The position numbers and the translations under genes are program-made. 64,000 bases of DNA from Thermoplasmatales archaeon E-plasma (GTDB taxonomy: Archaea; Thermoplasmatota; Thermoplasmata; Thermoplasmatales; Thermoplasmataceae), in the NCBI GenBank assembly GCA_000496135.1, contig KI542674.1, forward strand, positions 372,001 to 436,000, read 5' to 3'. Shown in pieces: positions 54,268 to 63,970 of the stretch. Below the pieces are notes generated by a model. It was not told the DNA's origin. It saw only the letters and a program-made list of their open reading frames with translations, and did no database searches. Numbering within the stretch: the first letter of the stretch is position 1; the number at the start of each line of letters is the position of its first letter.

Positions 54268-55497
54268 TCACGTACCTTCCTGCCAGTCATCCGAGTAGTC
54301 TATCTGTTCCTTTGAAAGGGAATCTATGGAAAGACCAAGGCCCTTTAACTCAAGCACAGCAACCTCTCTGTCTATCTCTGCCGGGACTTTGTACACCTTC
54401 TTTTCGAGTTTGCTATGATTTTTTGCAAGGTACTCTGCTGTAAGGGCCTGAATTGCAAAGCTCATATCCATGATTTCCACAGGATGCCCCTGCCCTGAAG
54501 CCAGATTTACCAGCCTTCCTTCTGATATGAGAAATACTTCACTTCCATCAGGCAACCGATATGACATCACATTATCTCTTGCCATATGTTTTTCTACGGA
54601 CTTTTCAGAAAGAGCACTTGTCTCAATCTCATTATTAAAATGCCCCGAATTGGAAAGGATAATGCCATTTTTTGCGGATTTCATATCCTCATATGAAATC
54701 ACATTCTTCATTCCGGTTGCGGTAACAGCCATATCTGATACCTTGAGTGCTTCTCTCATTGGCATAACTCTGAACCCGTCCATATATGCTTCAACAGCCT
54801 TCACTGGATCCACTTCTGTTACAATGACATTGGCACCCATACCCTTCATTCTCATGGCTATTCCTTTTCCGCAAAAACCGTATCCGCCAACGGTGACGGT
54901 CTTTCCGCCTATGAGGATGTTCGTTGCATGCATTATACCATCAAGGGTGCTCTGACCGGTACCGTATCTGTTGTCGAAAAGATGTTTCATATCAGCATCA
55001 TTTACATCAAACATTGGAAATTCGAGCTTTCTCTGCTTTTCCATGGCCCTGAGCCTGTTTACTCCAGTGGTTGTTTCCTCGTTACCGCCAATAATTTCAG
55101 AAAGAAGATCTCTCCTCTCCGTGTGAACAATCCTTACAAGATCACCGCCATCATCTATGATGATGTTCGGCTTCATATCCAGCACCTTGTTCAGATATTC
55201 ATAATATTCCTGATTTGATTCTCCCTTTCGCGCATATACATCCATGCCATGATCCTTCTTCAGCGAATCCACTACATCATCGTCAGAACTCAGCGGATTG
55301 CATGAAGACATCTTTACCTGTGCTCCCCCTTCCTTGAGGAGTATGGAAAATACCCCGGTCTTAGCCTCAACGTGAAGAGCCATTCCTATCCTGAATCCTT
55401 TCAACGGTTTTTCCTTAAGGAATTTCTTCCTGATTTCTGCAGAAACAAGCATATGCGTACGAGCCCACTCTATCTTCATTCTTCCTGAGTCTGTCAT
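54268..55497 (-). CDS. ahcY: S-adenosylhomocysteine hydrolase (adenosylhomocysteinase)
   Basis: 409-residue NAD-dependent enzyme that recycles S-adenosylhomocysteine from methylation. Visible motifs: 'GMALHVEAKTGVFSILL' (about residues 37-53), 'DDGGDLVRIVH' (about 115-125) and the NAD Rossmann 'VTVGGYGFCGKGIAMRM' (about 197-213). The protein is shorter than eukaryotic homologues, as usual in archaea. Its ATG immediately follows the arfC stop (TAAATG), so these genes are coupled. Confidence 0.96.
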   Translation of the reverse strand: MTDSGRMKIEWARTHMLVSAEIRKKFLKEKPLKGFRIGMALHVEAKTGVFSILLKEGGAQVKMSSCNPLSSDDDVVDSLKKDHGMDVYARKGESNQEYYEYLNKVLDMKPNIIIDDGGDLVRIVHTERRDLLSEIIGGNEETTTGVNRLRAMEKQRKLEFPMFDVNDADMKHLFDNRYGTGQSTLDGIMHATNILIGGKTVTVGGYGFCGKGIAMRMKGMGANVIVTEVDPVKAVEAYMDGFRVMPMREALKVSDMAVTATGMKNVISYEDMKSAKNGIILSNSGHFNNEIETSALSEKSVEKHMARDNVMSYRLPDGSEVFLISEGRLVNLASGQGHPVEIMDMSFAIQALTAEYLAKNHSKLEKKVYKVPAEIDREVAVLELKGLGLSIDSLSKEQIDYSDDWQEGT

Positions 55498-56118
55498 TTA
55501 TAAACCCTCCAAACTGGAAATGTCTATCTGGAAAAGAGCACCATTGCCTATTAACTTGATCTGGAGAAACTTGATCTCCCTTTCTCCATGAACTGAAAAC
55601 AACCTCACACCACCGCTTCCCATTATAACCGGACCAACGTAAACAAAGAATTGATCGACCCTGCATGATCGAAGTATGGAAATTATTGTCATTGCTCCCC
55701 CTTCAACAAGCACTTTTCTTATTCCAAAATCATAAAGAGCCTGCATTATTGACGGCATATTGAATTCCTTTGGATTCACATAGGACAGTTTTTTTATCTT
55801 TTTGCCATCCGTTCTTGATGTGATTATAATGGTTGGATAGCTTCCATCGTAAATGTTATGGGTCATGGGGATTCCAAGTTCTCTGTCTATAATTATTCTG
55901 AATTTTCTGTCATCTGAAGAATCGCTTTTTAGATTTGGATTATCAAATAACGCCGTGTTTTTACCCACCATCACACCATCGCATTGCTTTCTCAAGTTGG
56001 CAACCCGCTTCATATCTTCATTGCAGGATATTTGAATCCGTTTGCCATTGTGCCCTGAAATATATCCATCAAGGCTCTGAGCAACATTGATAATTATTGT
56101 TGGCTGTTCCATACGCAT
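55498..56118 (-). CDS. arfC: Diaminohydroxyphosphoribosylaminopyrimidine reductase ArfC (RibD C-terminal family)
   Basis: 206-residue NADPH-dependent reductase of the riboflavin/F420 precursor route, reducing 2,5-diamino-6-ribosylamino-4-pyrimidinone 5'-phosphate. 'PTIIINVAQSLDGYISG' at the N-terminus, 'CDGVMVGKNTALFDNPNL' (about residues 45-62) and 'VLVEGGAMTIISILRS' (about 136-151) are RibD-C signatures. Single domain, as in archaea. First gene of the arfC-ahcY-apgM operon. An AGGTGA site stands upstream of the ATG. Confidence 0.93.
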   Translation of the reverse strand: MRMEQPTIIINVAQSLDGYISGHNGKRIQISCNEDMKRVANLRKQCDGVMVGKNTALFDNPNLKSDSSDDRKFRIIIDRELGIPMTHNIYDGSYPTIIITSRTDGKKIKKLSYVNPKEFNMPSIMQALYDFGIRKVLVEGGAMTIISILRSCRVDQFFVYVGPVIMGSGGVRLFSVHGEREIKFLQIKLIGNGALFQIDISSLEGL

Positions 56119-56437
56119 ATTCCATTTAATTCACCTTATTGTTTTTTCCCATACTCAAAATGTCGACAGTCTTTCCATATAACCCATTGATCTTTCCGTT
56201 TCAATGACCGGTGTTGACATTGACAAGGCTTTAACCCTAATGACTATAAAATTTGAATGCTTCCCCCTTTATTTGCAATATCTTTTTTATGTAATAAGTT
56301 TTATGTGCTTCCAACAATAAAATATCTAACATTAATATTGTTGAGCCTGAAAATCATAGTAAAGATTGACAGTATTGGTCTTGTTAAAAATTGAAAAATT
56401 AATAAAATTAAAAAAATATGTTTGGAAACTATTTCAT
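56119..56437. other. Intergenic region with T-rich terminator of the surface protein
   Basis: 319 bp between the divergent-facing arfC start and the surface protein stop (both minus strand). Read on the minus strand, 56385-56417 is a series of T-rich runs that follow the surface-protein stop by about 20 bp and likely terminate it. The arfC promoter must lie in the remaining AT-rich part; no unambiguous TATA box was fixed. No gene or repeat seen. Confidence 0.5.
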
Positions 56438-58258
56438 TCATGAAACCGGAACATATGAGAAATAGTCCATTGGTACATTGAAACTGTAAGTGTTGTAATT
56501 ACTGCTATCCGTGAAGAATATGGGTGTGGAACCTGCTGACTGATAAATACTGTAAGTAACGTTTGATCCCCCACCGATACGAAGTTCATTGTTGACGGTA
56601 AATTCACTGAAATGAACTTGCGATGATGTATAAATTGAAATTGATGACATGTCTGATATTATTGCCGATGAAAGACCAACCTCTGAACTAGCAAGTGTTA
56701 TCCCACTAACAACATCTTCTGCATCAGCACCTCCTGGAATTATACCTGTGGCTGCATTTATTGCTAATGCCACACCCAAAGCTGCTGTAAATGTTCCCAT
56801 TGCATTGTTTACCTGTGCCATTTCTGATTTTGCATTGTTATATTCTTTAACATAGTTGTTATATTGAAAATCAGATAAAGTATCTCCAGCGTCAATTGTC
56901 CCGGAATCTACCTTTACCATACCCAGAGAATTTAAAACCGCTGACCAGTCTGCTGCAGTGGTTTGATTTGAATCTGGTCCATTGTAACTGGCCTGGTGAT
57001 ACAAGCTTTCCTCTTTCGCGAGGTCGTTGGACATTGAGGTAATGCTAAGTACCGTATAGGGTGCACCGAAGGTAGAACCACAGTAATATTTCCCACCAAT
57101 GAATACGAGTTGAGGGTATACATCATGGTATTCATATGCCGTAAATGTCACGCTTGGCAAGTATACCATGGACATGTTATTTTGAACAGTATATGAGGAT
57201 CCTAAATCTCCTGAAACTGATGTAATTTTTCCTTCACTGAATGAACCTGTTGTGGAATCCATAACCTGAGAACTTGCGGAATCTACCTGACATGCTTCAG
57301 CAGTATTGAAACTCATTCCGGATGCGCTGGACATATCTGCGAAAGAAGTATCTATTGTTGAATCCGAAGGTAACTGCTGTGTCGATATTGCCAGTGGAAG
57401 TGGTCCAGTCCATGATTTTCCACTCAAAGGCTGTGCTATTGTGGTACCGCAATCAGGTATACAATGAGGATCACACACACTTCCGGGAGGACCAAGAATT
57501 CCGCCGGTGTGAATCTTTGCCTGATGCAACCCATGCAGATCCGATATTTTAAATGGCCCAACATAAGATGGATGTGAGAGATTGAAGAATATGTGCGATT
57601 GCAGTGAAATAGATGGAGCATTTGGATTGGTTACATATGTCTGCATATCATTGAACACTTCGCTGAATGGAGAATACTGTATATTGTTGTAATATCTGTA
57701 TTCGTATATGGTTCCATTTATAACAAATGAATATCCAGCCTGAAGCATAACTGAAACATTACTGCTGTTTGATATTCCGCTTGCTCTCCACTGCCTTGCA
57801 ATATTATAGAAGTTGTTTCCGAGTATACCGGAAAACTGACCGTTTGATGATAATCTTCCGTTGAGTATGGAAACATCATAGGGATTGTTTGACATGTTCA
57901 TTCCTGACATGTTGACAAATTTTCCTTCCGGTGTTGTGTTGAGATTCATGGGTATTACGGATAGAAGTGAGAAGAATACATTCTCATTATTGTAATATTT
58001 TGATGCGTTTTTTGACACCATTGCAAATGGTGATACACCTGGCGGTGCACCTGTGAACTTCACAGACAGATCTACCGGAACACCCTTTTGCAGTTCACTG
58101 GAATGTATGTATACAACATATAATCCCACTGATCCAACCATGATCAGGGCAGCAATAATTGCAAACGTCGTCTTCTTCCTTGCCTTTGCTTTTTCTATGA
58201 GTGAACCCATTTTTCCGTTTATGGATTCCCCATTAAAGTATTCTTTTATTCGTTTCAT
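56438..58258 (-). CDS. Large surface-exposed, single-pass membrane protein of unknown function
   Basis: 606 residues. An N-terminal cytoplasmic stretch with basic residues ('EKAKARKKTTF') precedes one hydrophobic helix ('AIIAALIMVGSVGLYVVYI', about residues 33-51); the remaining 550 residues face outside and hold many N-glycosylation sequons (NAS, NMS, NSS, NGT, NLS, NQT, NVT). A short Cys/His cluster 'CDPHCIPDCGTT' lies near the middle and further Cys residues occur as single positions. The last third has a hydrophobic patch ('FTAALGVALAINAAT'). No family found; Ser/Thr/Asn richness resembles S-layer or adhesin proteins. The open frame extends to 58315, but TATATATAT at 58279-58288 lies 26 bp before ATG 58258, which is used. 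Confidence 0.6.
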   Translation of the reverse strand: MKRIKEYFNGESINGKMGSLIEKAKARKKTTFAIIAALIMVGSVGLYVVYIHSSELQKGVPVDLSVKFTGAPPGVSPFAMVSKNASKYYNNENVFFSLLSVIPMNLNTTPEGKFVNMSGMNMSNNPYDVSILNGRLSSNGQFSGILGNNFYNIARQWRASGISNSSNVSVMLQAGYSFVINGTIYEYRYYNNIQYSPFSEVFNDMQTYVTNPNAPSISLQSHIFFNLSHPSYVGPFKISDLHGLHQAKIHTGGILGPPGSVCDPHCIPDCGTTIAQPLSGKSWTGPLPLAISTQQLPSDSTIDTSFADMSSASGMSFNTAEACQVDSASSQVMDSTTGSFSEGKITSVSGDLGSSYTVQNNMSMVYLPSVTFTAYEYHDVYPQLVFIGGKYYCGSTFGAPYTVLSITSMSNDLAKEESLYHQASYNGPDSNQTTAADWSAVLNSLGMVKVDSGTIDAGDTLSDFQYNNYVKEYNNAKSEMAQVNNAMGTFTAALGVALAINAATGIIPGGADAEDVVSGITLASSEVGLSSAIISDMSSISIYTSSQVHFSEFTVNNELRIGGGSNVTYSIYQSAGSTPIFFTDSSNYNTYSFNVPMDYFSYVPVS

Positions 58259-58278
58259 CAGGGCACGAATGAAGATTG

Positions 58279-58288
58279 ATATATATAT
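58279..58288 (-). promoter_or_regulatory. TATA box of the surface protein gene
   Basis: AT-alternating TATA run on the minus strand centred 26 bp from the ATG at 58258. The 19-codon extension upstream of that ATG would translate this box, an argument against it. Confidence 0.55.
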
Positions 58289-58451
58289 CGTGATAGTAAT
58301 TGTCGTTGTAAACATTATGGCAATTACATGACTCTCCTCCGATTTCTCTATTAGAAATGCTATGAGTTAGAAGTGATCATAAACGCTATACAGATTCCTT
58401 AGTTTATAAACAGCAAATTTTTAACTATGGATTCATGATTCAAAATGATAA

Positions 58452-60501
58452 ATGAAGGCCAGCGAAATTTCCATATTTGACGGTGTTCCTGATTTCAGGG
58501 ATTTTGAACTCTATCCTCATCAGGAGGAGGCTATACGTATAGTGGAACAGGGTTCCAGTGTAATGGTTTCTGTTCCAACTGCTTCCGGTAAATCACTTAT
58601 TGCTTACTATTCCATTTATCGAACCATAAAAAGAGGTTCAAAGGCTATCTATATAGCTCCATTGAAAGCACTGGGCCAAGGAAAAATATGATGAGATGAG
58701 GGAACTATTTGGCAGGGAATTCAGAATTGGATTATCCCTTGGAGATTATGATTCCGGACCTGAAATAATCAGAGGCTATGATATTATAGTGTGCACATCT
58801 GAAAAAGCAGATTCCTTTGTCCATCATGACCCGGACTTTTTAATGGATATAGGTACAATGGTCATAGATGAGGTTCATAACATTGGTGACCCCACCAGAG
58901 GACCTGCCCTTGAGATGATAATCACCGCTGCAAGGACTGTAAATCCCAGTGTACAGATAGTTGCACTTTCAGCTACTGTGAGCAATTACGAGGAGATTGG
59001 AGAATGGATGGGTGCCAGAGTGGTATATAGCCAGTTCAGGCCAGTTCCTTTAAAAAAATACATTATGCATAAAGGGAGAATATTCCCTGAGGATGAACAG
59101 GAAGATCCAAGAGACGGGGAAATGGCAGATGTGATCCTTGAAAACATAAAGTCAGGAGGGCAGGTACTTCTTTTCTTTAACACCAGAAAGAGGGCAGAAA
59201 AGTTTGCCGAAGAGTTATCGGAAAACCTTGCCGATTACCTTCCATTACCTCAGATCGATCTTGGGGATAATGATTCAGACAGATACTACGAAAAATTAAA
59301 GATCACTATGAAACATGGCGTTGCATTTCATCATGCCGGATTATCTTACAGATTGAGAGAAATAGTTGAATCATCGTTCAAGGAAGGAAAGATTAAATTG
59401 ATCACTGCAACACCAACGCTTGCAGCAGGGATCAATCTTCCTGCAAGGACTGTTATTGTGAGAGATCTCACAAGATTTTCTGACGGATATTCTTCGTATA
59501 TATCCACTATGGAGGTGGAACAGATGATGGGAAGAGCCGGAAGACCGAAATACGATAAAGAAGGTTTTGCCTATATTTACTGTTCCACAAAAACCGCCTT
59601 CGAAAAAGGGCACGAATACTTCAGAGGCGAACTTGAACCCATCAAATCCTCCATGGGGCAGAAAAAATTAATGAGGTTCAATATTCTGGCATTGATAACA
59701 ACAAGATTAGCCAACGATTTAAAGAGCATCATAAAGTTTCTGGATTCAACTTTGTTTGGAAGACAGAATATGACTCTTGATATTGAAGAATCCGTGACAG
59801 ATGTCATAGAATTTCTCAGGGATAACGGATTTGTTGCCGAATCTTCTGGAAAATACTCACCGAGCTCGTTCGGACAGCTTGTGTGCAATCTCTATATAGA
59901 TCCGGAAAGCGCGATTATATTGAAAGAACTCCTTGAAGGCGATTTTTCTGTGGAGAAAGCCATATTCAATATTTGTATGACCCCGGATATGACCGGATTC
60001 TATGTATCTCAGAACGATATAATCGAAGTTTCTGCCTTTCTCGATGCCATGGATGTGCATCAATACGATGATGATACTCTGAAGGCTGCAAAAACTGCAA
60101 TGATCCTCATTGACTGGGTCAATGAAATACCCATAATGGAGATCAGTCAGAAATATGATATTGGCGCAGGTGATCTTGAAGGGAAGGTTTCCTCTGCAGA
60201 CTGGCTTTCATTTGCCCTTTCGAGACTTTCTCAAAAATTCAAGCGGGATAAAATGCACGATTTTGAGATCCTGAATCTTCGCATAAAGGAGGGTATAGGT
60301 TCAGAGATTATTCCGCTGGTCGCAATTCCCGGCATAGGAAGGGTCAGGGCCAGAAGACTCTATAACAGCGGTTTGAAAAGTCTTTCCCAGATTTCTGAGA
60401 CCAGTGTTTCCAGAATATCATCCATTCCTGGATTTTCAACAAAATTAGCAGAGACCACAATCAGTGGGGCAAGGAGGCTGATTAAATCTGGACTCGCCTA
60501 G
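58452..60501 (+). pseudogene. hel308: hel308 (Ski2-type DNA helicase) with one-base frameshift
   Basis: ATP-dependent superfamily 2 helicase implicated in processing stalled replication forks. The first 79 codons carry 'FELYPHQEEAIRIVE' (Q-motif region) and Walker A 'VPTASGKS'; the next 601 codons carry 'MVIDEVHNIGD' (DEVH), 'VALSATVSNYEE', 'QMMGRAGRPKYD' and the C-terminal HhH 'LVAIPGIGRVRARRLYNSG'. The two parts are in different frames; the G run at 58673-58675 (CTGGGCC) has one G more than needed to read 'ALAKEKYDEMRELF' through the junction. All else is intact, so this is either a very recent mutation or a sequence error. Confidence 0.9.
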
Positions 60502-60568
60502 AACCTTTGCAAAGGTAAAAAAATCCAAAGCCCAGGAATTTATAAAGTCCATAAACGGCAAAAACCTT

Positions 60569-61444
60569 ATGGATAACAATTACAAAATTATTCATAATGG
60601 CGATTTTGTTTATTTTCCACTTCTGGAAGGTGTTGAGGTTGAGGAAGAGACCGTCTCACTTATTCCTGAGAAAAATGAGAGAAAACCAACCCCAAGAGGG
60701 CATTCCGGAGCTTTTGATGTTATTGGAGATATTGCAATAATCAGGGAGAGAAAAGACGGAAACATTACAAAGATCATCGAATTTATTAAAAATACGAGAA
60801 AGAATATCAGAGCAATATACATTGATCATGGTGTCGAGGGCGAATTTCGTTTGAGAAATCTTGAATTTGTCCATGGAGAGGACAATCCTGAAACTATTCA
60901 TCGCGAAAATGGCATTATGCTCTGGCTCAATGTAAAGAGCGTTTATTTTTCACCCAGGCTTGCAACAGAAAGAATGATTATTGCCGGAAAGGTTAGTGAA
61001 AAAGAGAACATTCTTGACATGTTCTGTGGAGTCGGCCCGTTTACCATAACCATAATGAAGAACCACAATGTTAGCGTGTTGGCCCTTGATAAAAACCCCG
61101 ACGCTATACAGGCTTTGGAAAAGAATTATTCCCTGAACAAAATTAAGGGAAATCTGAAAACAAAGGTTTGCGACTCATGGACAGAGATTGAGAATATTCG
61201 CAATATGGACCGAATCATAATGAATAATCCCACATCACAAAAAATTGATTTTGAATTGATCAGAAATTCACTTAAAATGAATGGCACAGTAAACTTTTAT
61301 GAGATAAATTCCACTGAGGGGATTGCTGAAAGAATGGAATCTTTCAGGAGAGAAGGTTTCATGCCTGTTGACAAGAGAATAGTTCATGGTTATTCCAAAA
61401 AATCTTCCATGGTTTCAATGGAGTTCAGGAGGGATAAGCAGTGA
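60569..61444 (+). CDS. Trm5/Tyw2-like SAM-dependent tRNA methyltransferase
   Basis: 291-residue class I methyltransferase of the Trm5 family (m1G37 or wyosine-related transferase in archaea). The SAM site is 'ILDMFCGVGPFTITIM' (about residues 148-163), followed by 'VLALDKNPDAIQALEKN' and the catalytic-site 'IMNNPTSQKIDF' (about 222-233), where the family usually has N-L/P-P. It is shorter than Trm5 with its D1 domain (about 330-350 residues). A TTTATAAA box at 60539-60546 is 26 bp before the ATG. First gene of an operon with uppS, tiaS and fap7. Confidence 0.82.
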   Translation: MDNNYKIIHNGDFVYFPLLEGVEVEEETVSLIPEKNERKPTPRGHSGAFDVIGDIAIIRERKDGNITKIIEFIKNTRKNIRAIYIDHGVEGEFRLRNLEFVHGEDNPETIHRENGIMLWLNVKSVYFSPRLATERMIIAGKVSEKENILDMFCGVGPFTITIMKNHNVSVLALDKNPDAIQALEKNYSLNKIKGNLKTKVCDSWTEIENIRNMDRIIMNNPTSQKIDFELIRNSLKMNGTVNFYEINSTEGIAERMESFRREGFMPVDKRIVHGYSKKSSMVSMEFRRDKQ

Positions 61445-62220
61445 GCATATCCAGAAAGATCGGAGATGTCACGGAAGAAGTTTATGAGAAGGTTCTGCTG
61501 AACCAGATCCGGAAATCAGGGGCAGTGCCATCGCATATTGGGATAATAACTGATGGAAACCGCCGTTATGCAAGGGAAAGAGGCATATCTCCAAATGAAG
61601 GTCATGTGAAGGGCAAGGAAAAACTTGAAGAGGTTCTTGAATGGTGCATGGAGATAGGAACTTCGGCAGTTACCATATATGGGTTTTCAACAGAAAATTT
61701 TATGAGAAACCCTGAGGAGGTGGAATTTCTTCTACACCTCATAGATGATTCACTGAATTCCCTGATGAAGGATGAAAGGGTTTCGAAGAACAGGATACGA
61801 GTCAAAGTAATTGGCGAACTGAAGCTTCTTCCTGACTTTCTCAGAAATACCATAGACAGGGTTCAGAAAGGAACCGAAGCTTATGGCGATTTTAAGCTGA
61901 ATCTGGCCATTGGATATGGAGGAAGAGAAGAGATAATCAATGCGGTAAAGAAGATCGCAGATGAAGTAAAAATGGGAAGAATTTCCATTGATGATATCAA
62001 TGAGGATCTTTTCCATAGCTACTTATATGATTCATCTGTGCCTGACCCAGACCTTATTTTCAGAACAAGCGGAGAGGAACGAATTTCTAATTTTCTTCTT
62101 TGGCAGGGGGCATATTCGGAACTTTACTTTTCAGATATCAACTGGCCTGATTTAAGGAAGATTGACTTCCTCAGAGCAGTATATACATATCAGGGAAGGA
62201 AACGAAGGTTCGGGACATAG
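61441..62220 (+). CDS. uppS: Polyprenyl diphosphate synthase (UppS, cis-prenyltransferase)
   Basis: cis-prenyltransferase of 259 residues; makes long-chain polyprenyl diphosphate for lipid-linked sugar carriers. Motifs 'HIGIITDGNRRYARERGI' (D-G-N-R, about residues 26-43), 'TIYGFSTENFMRNPEE' (about 77-92) and 'IRTSGEERISNFLLWQGAYSELYF' region with the R-T-S-G-E pattern near the C-terminus. GTG start overlaps the Trm5-like stop by 4 bp. Directly followed by tiaS. Confidence 0.95.
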   Translation: MSISRKIGDVTEEVYEKVLLNQIRKSGAVPSHIGIITDGNRRYARERGISPNEGHVKGKEKLEEVLEWCMEIGTSAVTIYGFSTENFMRNPEEVEFLLHLIDDSLNSLMKDERVSKNRIRVKVIGELKLLPDFLRNTIDRVQKGTEAYGDFKLNLAIGYGGREEIINAVKKIADEVKMGRISIDDINEDLFHSYLYDSSVPDPDLIFRTSGEERISNFLLWQGAYSELYFSDINWPDLRKIDFLRAVYTYQGRKRRFGT

Positions 62221-63519
62221 ATGTGGGTAGGCGTTGATGATACTGATTCCCGTGACGAAATGTGCACAACTTACATAGGACTGAGAATAGCCTCCTCAAC
62301 AAAGAAACAAATTCTGGGCTATCCAAGACTTGTGAGATTAAATCCCAACATTCCATACAAAACAAGGGGAAATGGGGCCGTTTGTATGAATTTGGGGGAA
62401 GCAAATGGGAAAGGTATTGTCATAGGTCGCTTCGGCGGAAATGATATCATTTCATATGATAAAGGGGTTGAATCATTTCTGGAAGAGGAAATGAAGAAAT
62501 CCATTATATCAATAGTCAATCAATTGTATGTGCACAATAACCCCAATACAAATCCTGGAATCGTATTCATGAAGATTAGACCCGATTTCGACTTCTATAA
62601 ACGCTGCCTGTGTGAGGACGTTCCAATTGATTCGGCAAGGGAGCTCATAGATGATTATGAAGGGGAACGAGTGGAAATCAATAATGGAAGAGGTATAATC
62701 GGTGCAACTGCCTCTATAGCATGGAGACCGGGTTTCCACACATTCGAGCTTATATGCTATCAGGGAGAGAAGAAAATTAAGCTCTCAAAAGAACAGAAAA
62801 TAGCCATTGCAAGATTATGTGATACCTGGAAAGGTACGTTCAACAATATGGATGAAGAAAACGGGACACCAAGCATATTCCCCAAAGAGAGGACACCTGT
62901 TTTTTTCGGAATCAGGGCAGTAGACCCACTTATTCTTATGAAACTCTTTGAGGAAATTAAAACTAAATTTTCCGCTATACCAGAAGACTTTCTGATCTAC
63001 GAGACCAATCAGGGTACAGATGATCACATAAGATTTTCAAATGGAACAATCCGTGAAGGTATGGGCGTTAGGATAGTTGGAAGAATTGATGGAAAAGCTC
63101 AAAGATCCCGTGGTGGGCACTTAAAAGGAAATATAATGTGTGGAAAAGATCAAATAAAGTTCATCGTGTTTGAGCCTTCTAAAAAATTCAGGAACATCTT
63201 TGAAAATTTGTGGGATGGTGACAAAGTTGCCCTTTTTGGTTCAATTTCAAGAGGGGTTGTGAAAGTTGAGAAGCTTGAAGTTCTATCCACATCAGAATCC
63301 TTTAAACGGATTGTACCGGTCTGCCAGTTGTGTGGTGTTAAGGGTAAAAACAGGGGATCTGGAAATTATGTATGCCCTTCCTGTGGCGCTTCCATACTGC
63401 CTGAATATTCATTACTACCCCGTAAAGTGAGCGAGGGAAACTTTCAACCGCCAGTTTCTGCAAGAAGACATCTATCAATGCCATGGGAGATTAAAGATCA
63501 AATAGATGAGGTAAGATGA
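62221..63519 (+). CDS. tiaS: tRNA(Ile2)-agmatinylcytidine synthetase TiaS
   Basis: 432-residue enzyme that adds agmatine to C34 of tRNA-Ile2 so that it reads AUA, an archaea-specific step. The N-terminal kinase domain starts 'MWVGVDDTDSRDEMCTTYI'; the OB-fold and C-terminal zinc ribbon 'CQLCGVKGKNRGSGNYVCPSC' region (C-x2-C...C-x2-C, about residues 365-387) are visible. The ATG follows the uppS stop with no gap. Confidence 0.95.
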   Translation: MWVGVDDTDSRDEMCTTYIGLRIASSTKKQILGYPRLVRLNPNIPYKTRGNGAVCMNLGEANGKGIVIGRFGGNDIISYDKGVESFLEEEMKKSIISIVNQLYVHNNPNTNPGIVFMKIRPDFDFYKRCLCEDVPIDSARELIDDYEGERVEINNGRGIIGATASIAWRPGFHTFELICYQGEKKIKLSKEQKIAIARLCDTWKGTFNNMDEENGTPSIFPKERTPVFFGIRAVDPLILMKLFEEIKTKFSAIPEDFLIYETNQGTDDHIRFSNGTIREGMGVRIVGRIDGKAQRSRGGHLKGNIMCGKDQIKFIVFEPSKKFRNIFENLWDGDKVALFGSISRGVVKVEKLEVLSTSESFKRIVPVCQLCGVKGKNRGSGNYVCPSCGASILPEYSLLPRKVSEGNFQPPVSARRHLSMPWEIKDQIDEVR

Positions 63520-63968
63520 TATCCATCACTGGTGTTCCAGGATCAGGTAAAACATACCTTTCTTCAATGTTGAGAGAAAGGGGCTTTCAGGTCTCTGATC
63601 TCAATGAAATTGCCAGGGTTCACGGATGCCTTGTTGATGATACCGTGGATATTCAATGCATGAAGAGTGTTATTTCTTCACCAAACCCTCAGATTGCTGA
63701 AGCGCACTATTCTCATTTGCTCCCATGTAATGCAATAATTATATTGGTGGCTTCTGAGGATGTTCTCAGAGAAAGACTGGAGAAGAGAGGATATTCAGGT
63801 GTAAAAATAGAGGAAAATATTGATGCTATTCTTTCAGATTCCATTTTCTATGAATCCCTGGACAGATTGCCACGTAACAGGATAATGATTGTAAATACAA
63901 CAAATGGCCTGAGTGCCGAAGATATGGAAAAGATATCAGAATTTATAAAGAGATTTACCATAGGATAG
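63516..63968 (+). CDS. Adenylate kinase-like protein, Fap7/AK6 family
   Basis: 150-residue P-loop NTPase. Walker A 'ITGVPGSGKTYLSSMLRER' (residues about 4-22) and the 'VDDTVDIQCMKS' segment (about 45-56) fit the Fap7/AK6 family, which has a role in the late maturation of small ribosomal subunits. 'LERLEKRGYSGVKIEENIDA'-type lid residues follow. ATGA overlap with tiaS. Confidence 0.88.
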   Translation: MISITGVPGSGKTYLSSMLRERGFQVSDLNEIARVHGCLVDDTVDIQCMKSVISSPNPQIAEAHYSHLLPCNAIIILVASEDVLRERLEKRGYSGVKIEENIDAILSDSIFYESLDRLPRNRIMIVNTTNGLSAEDMEKISEFIKRFTIG

Positions 63969-63970
63969 CC

